This document shows positions 24,809-35,394 of a stretch of 64,000 nt of DNA, piece after piece. Source of the stretch: Ephydatia muelleri (taxonomy: Eukaryota > Porifera > Demospongiae > Spongillida > Spongillidae); NCBI GenBank assembly GCA_013339895.1, contig JABACO010000012.1, forward strand, positions 1,806,774 through 1,870,773, written 5' to 3'. Every line of letters starts with the position of its first letter. Position 1 is the first letter of the stretch. The notes under the pieces are model-generated. The model was not told where the DNA came from. It saw nothing but the letters and a program-made list of their open reading frames with translations, and did not search any database. A program made the translations under genes and the position numbers.

Positions 24809-26277
24809 GGAGCTGCACCGAAGACCATTGTTCTGATAAGGACTTTGTAGTACTCAAGGTTGACTTGACTAATGCCTTTAATCTGGTGTCATGACAAGCC
24901 GTACTTGATGACTGAGCCCAGCACTTCCTGGAATTACTTGCATGGACTTCGTGGTGTTACAGCCAGCACCCACACCTATGGCACCAACTGGGGATACTCA
25001 CCTCACAGGTGGGAGTACAGCAGGGGGATCCACTGGGCCCCTTTCTGTTTGCTCTTGTTCTCCAACAAATAGTAAACATGATCTACACTGATGAAGAATG
25101 TGCTGATTTGTCACACAATGCTTGGTATTTAGATGATGGCTCACTGGCAGGCAAATCAGCTTCTGTGCTGAGAGCTTTGAATATACATGTAGCTAGCTCA
25201 CAAGGTCCAGCACTTGGGTTTAACATTAACTTCAAGAAGTGTGAATTGTATGGAACAGGAGACCTCTCTTCATTCTCCAGTGCAATCCAGACCTCCAACA
25301 CATATCACCTACAATTACTTGGAGCTCCAATTGGTGATTCTGGATATTGCAAACCAGTTCATTTCTAGAAAGCATCGGCTGCCTTAGCTCTTCTGTCCAC
25401 CCTTGAAGAAATTGGCAGTTTAGACCCACAAGTTGCATTGGCCCTGTTGCGTCTCTGCTCTGGTTTTTGAAAGCTGATCCACATTGCTAGAGTCACTCCA
25501 CCACACCTTATCTTGGATGCCATGCAGCGCTATGACGCGGATATTCGCCGCTCCTTTGCAAACAGCACTGGCATTGATGTCTCTGGTACTGCTTGGAGCA
25601 AGCTAAAATGAGTCTGCGAAGAGGAGGATTGGGGCTTTGCTCACTAGTTGATCACTCTTCAGCAGCCTATATAGCATCCTTTTGCACATCTGGAAGTGTA
25701 CAAACTACACCACATTTGGATAAAGTCATCTCTCACTATAATAGTTGTGTTGCAGATTGTGACACCTTATCAATCACCTCACTGAAGGATTCTAGTCACC
25801 AATTGGGACAACGGCATCTCAGCAGCCTTCGATGTCACTGTTGCATCTCCGCTCAATTCTAGTACCATTACGGAAGCGGGCATGTACTCAGGTGCTGCAG
25901 CAAGAGCAGCTGAGCTCAGAAAGCACACTCAAAATGACTCTAAATGTGCTGAACTAAGTTGGAAATGCATTCCGCTGTCGGTAGAGTGTTATGGTGCATG
26001 GGGTCCAGAGGCTCTAAAGGCCTTCTCACAAGTAGCCACTCGTTTAGCCATTCATGGGAATACCTCTAAATCTATGGCTTTGACTGACCTCTTTGGTTGC
26101 CTCAGTCACTCACTAATTAGAGCTAATGTTCGTGCCATTCTGAGTCGTTCCTACTCCCACCTTATGCAGCAGGTGGATGAACTTTAATTTGTGTGTGATT
26201 GTTTGTATTGTGGTGTATGTATTCATTTATTCATTGTCAAATTATTATTATATGAATAATAATAATAATAATAATAA
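24713..26277 (+). mobile_element. LINE copy, RT to C-terminus (family A)
   Basis: The plus strand reads reverse-transcriptase motifs in order: VDLTNAFNLVS, GVQQGDPLGPFLFALVL, WYLDDGSLAG and LGAPIGD. A C-terminal part follows: AAFDVTVASPLNSSTITEAG, KCAELSWKCIPLSVECYGAWG, a stop at 26185, and an (AAT)n tail at 26254-26277. The zinc-finger/endonuclease entry is missing near 25790-25815 (internal deletion). Several stops and frame changes are present (for example after GYCKPVHF and CSGF). The 5' end is truncated and carries an inverted piece of its own sequence. Confidence 0.9.
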
Positions 26278-27443
26278 TACACCTACAAGCCTCTGTTCTG
26301 ACTCCCTGAAGTTCTTCAATGAAGAGGTGAGACTTTGCTTTGCTTCTTGCCTAGCAGTAGATGTGCCTGACACTCAGTGGCATCAAGCTCAACTTTGCCC
26401 TAAGCTAGGTGGGCTAGGCCTTCGCTCCCTCTCTCTTCTCTCATGTGCTGGCTTTATCTCTTCATTAGCAGCCTCAGACATAGGGAGCCCAGACAACATA
26501 CATCTACAGCAGGCTGTTTCCCATTTTAATGCCCAGGTTTCTCCACAGGATTCTCTTACTGTGGAGGCAGTGCTTAACACTCCCCCTCAGCAGAAATCCC
26601 TATCTTTAAAACTTGACACCCACATGTTCCAAACCTTAGTCTCTTCTGCTTCTCCAGCCAACAAAGCTCGTATGCTGTCAGTTTCTGCCCCCATGCAAGC
26701 TCTTGGGTCTCTGCCATCCCCTCTGTAAGCCTGAACATGCACCTAGATTCAGAACAGAAGAGTGCCAAGTGGCCATCAGGTGATGGCTAGGCTTGAAGAC
26801 ATCAACTGCTTCTTCTTGCCCCTTCTGCCCTAGAGCTGTACTTGACCCTCTTGGTCATCTGCCACCGAGCTCACCTGTCTGTAAGGGTTGAAGTGGGATA
26901 TGGCCTATCTGGAGATCACATCAACACACGTCCAGCTGATGTGTTGGTTCAAGGTTGGAATAGAGGCAAGCCTGCTTGCTGCCTTTGATATAACGGTCAC
27001 TTCACCCGCCACGTTAAGAGATGCCAGTACTGTCTCAGGGGCAGCAGCCCGTACTGCAGAATGTAGAAAACTGCCCACCAATGATCCCAGGTGTCATGAG
27101 CTGGGGTGGGTGTGCATTTGACTGGCAGTAGAGACCTTTGGGCATTGGGGGAAGGAGGCCCAAAATGTTTTCTCACGTCTAGCGTCTTTACTGTCCATCC
27201 ACCAAGGCCACCCCAAATCTGTTGCCCTGTTTGACATCTACAGCAGAATGAACATGTGTTTAGTTAGATTGGTATCCAGGGCCATCATGGGCAGGGTAGT
27301 AGTCCTTTAGGGCATTTGTGTGTAGTGTGGTGTAGTTAGTTCTTTGTTCTTGTGTATGTTCAAACTGTGATTAGGACCATTTAGTGCTGTACATGTATAT
27401 GCATTTCTGTGTTTGTATATTCCAAAAATAATAAAAATAATAA
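26278..27443 (+). mobile_element. LINE copy, 5' truncated, abutting the previous tail (family A)
   Basis: Coding similarity begins directly after the (AAT)n tail of the copy before it: FFNEEVRLCFASCLAVDVPD, GGLGLRSLSLLS and NKARMLSVSAP, then decayed zinc-finger and endonuclease parts (CQ/HRAHLSVRVEVGYG, RPADVLVQGW), then a tail region with an AATAATAAAAATAATAAT run near 27424-27443. Frames are broken several times. Confidence 0.85.
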
Positions 27444-27449
27444 TCACAT

Positions 27450-30400
27450 CATTCTTCTCACCGTCCCCCCGACAACCTCCATCCCCGACTCCATCTCCTG
27501 AGCAGCCAATTTTACCGCGGGTCCTCCAACAGCACTTCGATCACGCGCTCTCATTACCCCCCACCCCAGGATTTTCCTCCACCACACCACAGGCCTCTTC
27601 TTCAGGACTTTCCTCTACCACACACCAGGCTTCTTCTTCAGAACTTTCCTCCACCACACTACAGCCTCTTCTTCAGAATTTTCCTCCACCACACCACAGG
27701 CTTCTTCTTCAGGACTTTCCTTCACCACACACCAGGCCTCCTCTTCAGGACTTTTCTCCATCACACACCAGACCTTTTCTTCAGGAATTCCCTCCAGCAG
27801 GAAACAATGCACTGTTGATGGTTGCCCTGCACAGATAGCTCCATCCATGTGGCACAACCACATGACCCTCCATGCCAAAGGTGCTCTTCCTGGGAGTGTA
27901 CCATCAGAATGGCTGAGGGCCCAAAATGTATTTGTTTGCCCTAGCTGTTCCCAGCTGGTTTCTAACTCCCGGCAAGCTTCTCACCTGCGCCAATATCCCT
28001 TGAGGAGCAACACCAGTTTCCTTACAGCAGCCTGTTCCAACCCCCTCTTCAGATGCCAGTCACAACCTTCCTACTTTTGAGGAAGTGTGCCAACTGAACA
28101 ACCCAACTCTGCGGTACATGGTTGAAGCTCTTCATGCTCCCAAAGTGTGTCCTCCCCTCCTTGAAGCACAAAGGGAGCCACAATCCATATATAGCAATAG
28201 AGTCTGATTGCAAAATGTGGTTGAATAATGACCTATCCACTCTTTGGACAATGGCAAAAAGTCGGGAGAATAACCGCAGCATCACAGAGGAGGCCACTAT
28301 GGGCAAGAATTACAGAAGAGTGATCAATTCTCTCGGCCGCTCAGGATTGACAGGCAAAGCTTGCCGAATGCTATTGTCAAGTGGCATTGCCCCCAATAGT
28401 GACACAACCTGGCACTTGTTGCAGGCCAAGCATCCAGCCTGTCCACCTCCAGTGACCCCAAATGCTACCTCTGAGCCTGTCACACTAGGTCCCACCTTTA
28501 ACATACTGAAGATCTTGAGATCCTTCCCTAAAGGTACCTCAACTGGTCCTTCATGACTCTCCGTTCAGCACCTTTTGGATGCTGCATCTATTCCCCTTCA
28601 CACATCAATTGGTGACTCCCTTAAGGGCATTGTGAATCTTCTGGCTTCTGAAAAGGTCCCTGTGCCAGTGGCAACATTTTTGGCAGGTGGCAGGCTAATT
28701 GCACTGAACAAAGATGAGGGTAACCCACCAGATGTTAGGCCGATTGCAGTGGGGGAAACATTGCGTAGGCTGACAGGGAAATGCATATGTGCCATCCTAA
28801 GGGACAAGATCTCCTCATTATTTCAGCCCTCACAATTTGGAGTGGCTTGTAAAGCAGGTGCAGAGAAGATTGTGCACAGCTTAAGGAAATGCAGTGAAGA
28901 AAACTGGTTCGGTGGCGACTTTGTAGTGTTCAAGGTGGACATGTCAAATGCCTTCAATATGGTATCGAAGCAGGCAGTTATGGATCAGTGTGCTACTTAC
29001 TTTCCAGAGCTTCTTCCATGGGTCTCGTGGTGCTATGGATCTCATACATCATTTTGGCACCCTATGGGCCAGATAAGTTAGTCTGGTGTCCAGCAAGGTG
29101 ATCCACTGGGCCCCAATGCTGTTCGCCTTGGTTCTCCATAAGCTTGTTACTAGTATTGATGCAGATGATGATTGTCTCCAGCTGCTTCTGGAAGCTTGGT
29201 ATCTTGATGATGGGGTTCTAGCAGGGGAAAGGTCTGCAGTAATACGTGCTCTACACCTCATAGAAGATCTTGGTTCTCACTTGGGGCTTTACATCCATTT
29301 TTCCAAGTGTGAACTTTTCAGTAGGAGTGGTAACTCACTATTTCCACCAGTGGTAAAGTCATCTGTCCTTCCCAACCTGGGCATCCTAGGGGCCCCAATT
29401 GGAGATTTTGTCCACTGTTCTCGCTTCATTGCTGAGAAATGTGCAATGCCCAAGATCTTGCTTAAGGCTCTTGTGGATGTCTCTACAGTTGACCTTCACG
29501 TGGCCATTTTGCTTTTCGTATGTGTGGATGTTACTGTAAGTTAGTACATCTAGCCAGAGCCACTCCTCCAAGACATTGTGCTGACTATCTTAAGCTCTTT
29601 GATGAGAAGGTAAGGCTATGCTTCACCTCCTGCATTGCAGTGGACGTCCCTGACCCAAATTGGCAGCAAGCACAGCTCAGTCAAAGTTTTGGTGGGCTTG
29701 GTTTTCAGTCCCTTGCTTTGCACTGTTCTGCTGCGTTTATAGCTTCCCTTGCTTCATCAGGATTTGGTAGTGCCGATAACATACACATGCTTCAGGCTGT
29801 GACCCACTTCAATACTCAGGTTCCCCCTGATGAGTCAATCACAGCCGAGGAGGTTATGGTCAACCTGCCTCCACAAAGAGCTCTGTCTAAGAAGCTGGAT
29901 ATGCATGCTTTCCAATCACTGCTATCTTCCTCCTCTCCAGTGAATAAGGCTCGGATCCTTTCTGTTTCTGCCCCTCATGCGGGTTCTTGGATTTCAGTCA
30001 TCCCTTCTACTGGTCTGGATACCTTAACACTGCTGAATGTCAGATAGCACTTAGAGGTGGTTGGGTCTTGACACCTCTGGAGGTTCCCTGTGTCCACATT
30101 GTCCTGATATTGCCCTTGACCCTTTAGGTCATCATGCAGCCTCCTGCGACATGGTGGTGATGTGGTTGCAAGGCACAATCACTTGCAGGATATCTTTGCT
30201 AACTTTTGCCACCGGGCCCATCTTTCTGTGAGGGTTGAAGTGGGGTATGGCTTAGCTAGGGACCATATTAACTCTCGCCCTTCGGATGTCCTTGTTCAGG
30301 GATGGGACAGAGGAAAGCCTGCGGCCTTTGACGTTACTGTCGCTTCACCCCTTACACCAGTAACCCTCAACAATGCCAGTACATCTGTGGGAGCAGCAGC

Positions 30401-30771
30401 CTATGCTGCTGAACTTAGAAAGCATGTGGCCAATGACACCAGATGCCAGGAGTTGGGGTGGACATGTATCCCCCTAACCGTAGAAACATACGGTAACTGG
30501 GGGATGGAGGCTCAGAGTGTTTTTTCCCATCTCGCCTCTCTACTTGCCATCGGCCAGGCCATTCCCAAACCCAAAATGCTGGGTGACATCTATGGCCACC
30601 TCATATGTCACTGGTGAGGTCAGTGCTAGAGCCATCATGGGGAGAGAAAATGTCCGGATAGGTTAGTAGAACTGTAGGTTTGTTTGTGGCATCTAATGTA
30701 AGTTAGTTATCCTTATTATTATTAAAATAATGTAATTGTGTTTGTTCATTTATCCTGCTGTAACTGTATTC

Positions 30772-30800
<29 letters not shown>
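27450..30800 (+). mobile_element. LINE copy, nearly full length, decayed (family A)
   Basis: This 3.35-kb copy contains most of the element in order. There is a Pro/Ser-rich N-terminal part, a C2H2-like finger (CTVDGCPAQIAPSMWHNHMTLH) with a second Cys pair (CPSCSQLV), and a linker with LFMLPKCVLPSLK. The RT follows (DVRPIAVGETLRRLTGK, VDMSNAFNMVS, WYLDDGVLAG, LGAPIGD), then the endonuclease (RPSDVLVQGWDRGKPAAFDV) and the tail (ELGWTCIPLTVETYGNWG). The Cys-rich N-terminal domain of the 35.4-39.2 kb copy is not seen, so the 5' end is likely cut. Stops and frame changes occur near 28551, 29081, 29543 and 30045. It ends in (AAT)n at 30772-30800 and begins just after the tail of the preceding copy. 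Confidence 0.9.
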
Positions 30801-30803
<3 letters not shown>

Positions 30804-30905
30804 TAACAGTCGGAGGAGGGGGGTTGAGGTGTGTGGGTGTGGGGTGGTTGCTGCTGTTACTTTGATTTTGTTCGTGTGCTGTTTGGTGTATGTAAAAAAA
30901 AAATT
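30801..30905 (+). mobile_element. LINE 3' UTR remnant only (family A)
   Basis: Immediately after the (AAT)n tail of the preceding copy comes CGGAGGAGGGGGGTTGAGGT and a ~100-base stretch nearly identical to the 3' UTR at 300-390. This is a copy cut down to its 3' UTR. It shows that the preceding tail served as landing site. Confidence 0.75.
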
Positions 30906-31018
30906 TAATTTATTGCTGTTATCAATTCCAATATCATAAGATACAAGAATAACAAAGCATACAGAATACGTAATACATTTAGACATATGGGGCAAAAACA
31001 ACTATATAAGCATGACGT

Positions 31019-31980
31019 TCAGGCAGAGATACTAGGCAACCCTGCTCCATCATCCATTCCAAATGCACTCCTCCATTTGGTGCGGGAGCCCCGCAGACAA
31101 AGGTTTGTTGCTCTGAGGATTGCAAAAGACAGTCGTGCTCTCATCCATCCCAATACCTCACTGTTTGACTTTTCCCACTTATGAGCAAGTTTCTGAGCAA
31201 GATATTTGATACAAAAGTTTGCTTCTCGACCCAGGACTCCATCGACTGACACAACAAAGGGTGTGAATGATGCTCGGCGAAGAGCTGCTGCTTCAGAGTA
31301 CTTTTTCTTCGCTTCCTCAGCTGAAGAGAGAATGACAGAAACAACTCGCTGTGAGTGGGACAGGGCGTCAGTGTCTGTGACACGTACATCAAACAACGCC
31401 ACGGTCTGGGGCTGCCATACTCCTCTGATACTAAGGTTGGCAATTAGGGAGGGTACACCTTCAGCTTCATTTGCCTCTTGCACGACTGGTTCTTTAACGA
31501 CTTCCTTGAAAACAACTGATGCTAAGTCGCCAATAACATATCGAACTTCATTGTGACGTTGGGTTACCAGACCTCCCTTCTTGCAGTCAAGGGCATGCTC
31601 CAAACTAGTTGCAGCTCCACATCCATCACAATTGGCTGGCATTTTCAGCAGTGGTCGATTGTATCACAATGCGAGGGCATCGCGGAATTCTGTGGCAGAA
31701 AGGTCAAAGTGATGGTGAGCAATAGGCAGAGCAGTTAACCATGATGATGTCTTGCCCTCCACTGCCCGTTGTATTGCCCTTCATTTAGCTCTGAATTGGC
31801 CAATGTTGAGTGAAGTATGACCTCATCTTGCTGCTGGAGGGTGGTGTGCATGTTAGCCATTGCATCAGATATTAGAAAATTGTGATCAGGTAGAGAGAAC
31901 TCCCTCTTTCCTTTGATGGCATCCACAATGTTTCTTGTGCCTGCTCTGGATGTGGTATAGGCAATCTTGGCACTTTCAAT
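31019..31980 (-). mobile_element. second LINE family (B), C-terminal zinc finger/endonuclease-like part
   Basis: The minus strand encodes a 207-residue open frame starting with CDGCGAATSLEHALDCKKGG (C-x2-C-x8-H-x4-C), then QRHNEV, LIANLSIRGVWQPQ, ALFDVRVTDTDA, SFTPFVVSVDGVLG and ending NLCLRGSRTKWRSA. Upstream, EFRDALAL and further LINE-like sequence run to about 31980 with a stop between. The Cys/His finger, RHN and ALFDVRV match a family I know from cnidarian, mollusc and sponge retrotransposons. The LIANL site may be LIADL in active relatives. It is distinct from family A in sequence but similar in plan. Truncated and inactive. Confidence 0.75.
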
Positions 31981-31989
31981 GGTAAAATT

Positions 31990-32842
31990 TGCAATTATTA
32001 TATTTCAGCATGTTGGACACCCATATGTTCAATTTGATGTTAGAAAATTCATCCATTGCTGACAGAGCACGATTGCTTTCTGTTTCATCTGCCCATGCTT
32101 CTTCTTGGCTGTCAGTAGTTCCATCTCAAGGATTGGGTCTACACCTTGATCCACCTGTGCATCAAATTGCTATAAAGTGGTGGCTTGGCCTAGACACATC
32201 TCAAGGATCCCAGTGTGCACTGTGCCCTGGCATTGCCCTGGACCCCCTTGGACATCATGCCATCACCTGTAAGCGTGGGGGTGATGTGGTGACACGTCAC
32301 AACACTCTGCGAGATGTACTGGCTGAAATATGTCATCGGGCTCACCTTGGTGTCCAGGTGGAAGATAGCCACACTCGTCCTGCTGACTTATTGCTAACCA
32401 ACTGGGCTACTGGCAAGACAGCTGCCTTTGACATATCTGTGACCTCTCCGCTTAATACACTCACCTTATTGGAAGCGGGAGTTGCAGCAGGTTCAGCTGC
32501 TCAAGCCACTGAAACAAGAAAGCACATGGCCAATGATGCCAAGTGTAATGAGCTGGGATGGTTGTGAGTTCCCCTAGTAGCAGAGACCTATGGAGCATGG
32601 GGAAAGGAGGCCATGGAAGCCTTTTCCCAGCTGGCTTCACGACTTGCCACTCACACCTGCAGACTGAAGTCAGCTGTTACATTTGAACTTTACAGCAGGC
32701 TAAACTTACATCTGGTGAGAGCCAATGCCACTGCCATCCTCACCAGATGCATCCAGTCATAACTGTTTTTGTGTATTTTTATTGGTATTTATGTAATATA
32801 CACGAATAATAATAATAATAATATTATTAATAATAATAATTC
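31990..32842 (+). mobile_element. LINE copy, 5' truncated (family A)
   Basis: One long open frame (31989-32567) covers the zinc finger and endonuclease: CALCPGIALDPLGHHAITCK, RHNTLRDVL, RPADLLLTNW, AAFDISVTSPLN. It stops in ELGWL*VPL; the tail continues in frame (VAETYGAWGKEA...RLNLHLVRANATAILTR) to a stop at about 32761. It ends in an AATAATAATAAT run at 32806-32842. Apart from that stop it looks fairly young. Confidence 0.88.
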
Positions 32843-33092
32843 ATTTTGTTTATGTTATTGGAGGTGTGTGCCTCTAGCAGTAGAAACTTACTGCAATTGG
32901 GGTGAGGAAGCAAGAGGAACCTTTGCTCTACTGGCCACACGCTTGGCCTTTGGCTCTTCCTCATTTCGTAAAGCCAGGGTGATCAGTGACATGTTTGGAA
33001 GGTTGAATATCACCCTGGTGAGAGCCATAGCAAGGGCCATACTGGCTAGGACTGTGATCCCTTCTGACTTTAGTTAAATAATAATAATATGT
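32843..33092 (+). mobile_element. short LINE copy inserted in a (TAA)n tail (family A)
   Basis: It starts directly after the (AAT)n of the previous copy and reads RCVPLAVETYCNWGEEARG, ATRLAFGSSSFRKARVISDM and FGRLNITLVRAIARAILART, a stop, then its own AATAATAATAAT tail at 33079-33090. Confidence 0.85.
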
Positions 33093-33494
33093 TGGTGTGT
33101 ATTATGTATATATGCGTATTTGTGCTTCCATATTGACATCAAGCACATGGTATTATTAGTAAATGTGATGACTGTGTTAACCCTGAAGACTTGTATATAT
33201 TGCATAAGGTGTACTCTGATGTGGGGAACACTTTGCATGTATATCTCTATGACACTACTGGACAGTTTAATGTCATTTGAAAGGAAATGAAAAAGGGATA
33301 CAACTTTGCCTGCATAAATATTATGTAACTTCCCAGTATGCAACTCCAAGCACGTACACCATAATGACCCAGCCGGCAGCCGATACCTTATTGGTACATG
33401 CTACTGTTTTTTTTGTTGTTTTTTTTGTTTTTTTTACAGTTCGATGTCCTATAATTGTATCTTGTATCATAATAGATACATATGTTAAATATAA
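33093..33494. other. intergenic, nothing recognised
   Basis: AT-rich sequence with T-rich runs near 33408-33436; no gene or repeat supported. Confidence 0.35.
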
Positions 33495-33985
33495 ATCATA
33501 CATACATACATACATACATACATACATACATACATACATACATACATCATACTACATACATACATACAAACATACCTACATACATACTACATACATACAT
33601 ACTACATACAACATTACATACATACATACATACATACATAAATAAATACATACATACATACATACATACATACATACAACATACCATACATAATACATAA
33701 CCACATACATAGCTACATACATACATCATACTACATCATACATACATACATCATACATACATACTACACATACATACATACATACAACAGACATACATAC
33801 ATACAACATCATACAATACATACATACATACATATACATAGTTGCATACATACATACATACTACATACATACTACAATACATCCATACATACATACATAC
33901 ATACATACATACATACAACATCTACAACATACATACATACTACATACATCATACATAGCATACATAAATACATACATCACATCCC
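33495..33985. repeat. (CATA)n microsatellite with interruptions
   Basis: About 490 bases of CATA repeats with many one-base losses and short inserts. It adjoins the 3' end of the minus-strand LINE copy and may have grown from that copy's tail. Confidence 0.95.
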
Positions 33986-35339
33986 TGACACACTGAACAC
34001 ACTAGCTATGAAAGTTACGATGATGAAATATCCCCCTCCTGAAGGGAACATCCACATCGTAAGAGGAGGGCTCGGGCATTGGCTCGCACAAGAGTCAAAT
34101 TAAGGCGGCCGTACAGGCTGCAGACAACCTTGGACTTGGGGGAGTTGGTCCTTGTGGCAAGGTATGATGCGAGCCGTGAAAAAGCTTGCACCGCTTCGCT
34201 GCCCCAAGCTCCATATGACTCGGCCACAAGGGGAATACACGTCCACCCCAACTCGGAACACTTGGCATAATTGGCAGAGTGCTTCCTTAGCTCAGCGGCA
34301 ACCGCTGCTGACCCTGCTGTGCGACCCGCTTCAGAGATAAAGGTAGGGTTAAGCGGAGACACCACAGTAAGGTCAAAGACAGCAGGCTTGCCACAGAGCC
34401 AATTGGAAGCTAGGATGTCAGCAGGGCGTGTGTTCCGAAGCTCATGTCCTACTCCACTACCAGCCTCCGCCTTGGCGCTTATGCAGGCACGATGGCAGGT
34501 CTGAAGTACTACATCCCTGAGCTTGTTGTGCCTGGATATAGCATCACCACCTCTCTTACATGTTACTGCATGGTGGCCTAGGGGATCCAAGGGATGTTCT
34601 GGACACAATGCACAGGGAGGTGAGCCAGGTGAGGTATTTAGCCCGAGCCACCACTTGATGGCCATTTGGTGCTCGTTGGGGTCTAGGCTTAGACCCAGGC
34701 CTGGAGATGGTACTACAGAGAGCCAAGCGGAGGCATGGGGAGAGGACACAGACAGGAGACGAGCCTTGTCAGCCACAGAACTCTGGGAAAAAAGAGAGTT
34801 AAATTGAATGTTTTCTAATGCAGCTGATAGAGTGTGTTGTCGGCAAGGAGAAGATGTAAGACTGTTAATATCGATTGCACTCTCAGGGGGAACACACCTG
34901 TTGTAGAAATTGACCGCATTGGCCAGGAAATTATCTGATGGTGAGGCAAGGCCTGCAGTACTGATGGAGGCGATAAAGGCTGCATTAGAGTGATGAGCCA
35001 GTGAACGAAGCCCCAGGCCACCTCTACTTAAGCTCAACTGGGCCTGCATCCAAGAGCTGTCAGTAGTGTCAATAGCTTGGCACTCTGTGAAGGTGCATCT
35101 GACCTGCTCATCAAAGGCATGCAGCTCATCCAATGCCAGGGATGGGGGAGTGGAACGTGCAACATGGACCAATTTGGTAAACCCACCACACATGCGTAGC
35201 AGAATGAGAGCAATCTGAGGATCACATGACCCGAGCTTCACCAGGGAGGATAGCAATGTGGAGGCAGCAGCACGTTTAGAGGCAATAAATGATGAACAAA
35301 AGGCAACCTCCCCTATGGGGGCTCCGAGGATGATAACTG

Positions 35340-35340
<1 letters not shown>
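33986..35340 (-). mobile_element. LINE copy with intact C-terminal half (family A)
   Basis: A single open frame (minus, 35340 down to 34017, about 440 codons) runs from LGAPIGEVAFCSSFIASKRA through GGLGLRSLAHHSNAAFIAS and the zinc finger (CALCPEHPLDPLGHHAVTCK). It continues through RHNKLRDVV, RPADILASNWLCGKPAVFDL and ELGWTCIPLVAESYGAWG to RLNLTLVRANARALLLRCG and a stop. The endonuclease motifs RHN, PAD and FDLT are kept, with no stop in this part. It is 5' truncated within the RT thumb region, exactly at a (TAA)n run (35341-35385). It is among the youngest copies here. Confidence 0.9.
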
Positions 35341-35382
<42 letters not shown>

Positions 35383-35394
35383 TAACATTAAAAA
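35341..35394. repeat. (TAA)n separating two LINE copies
   Basis: About 15 TTA units at 35341-35385. This is the 3' tail side of the upstream LINE and the 5' junction of the truncated one. A further TAA run lies at 35447-35462. Confidence 0.9.

Noticed and set aside
27413-27878. Pro/Ser/Thr-rich 141-codon frame as an independent gene
   Set aside because: It is the N-terminal linker region of the LINE copy starting at ~27450.
33277-33729. Tyr-Ile-His-Thr repeat frames
   Set aside because: Translations of (CATA)n.
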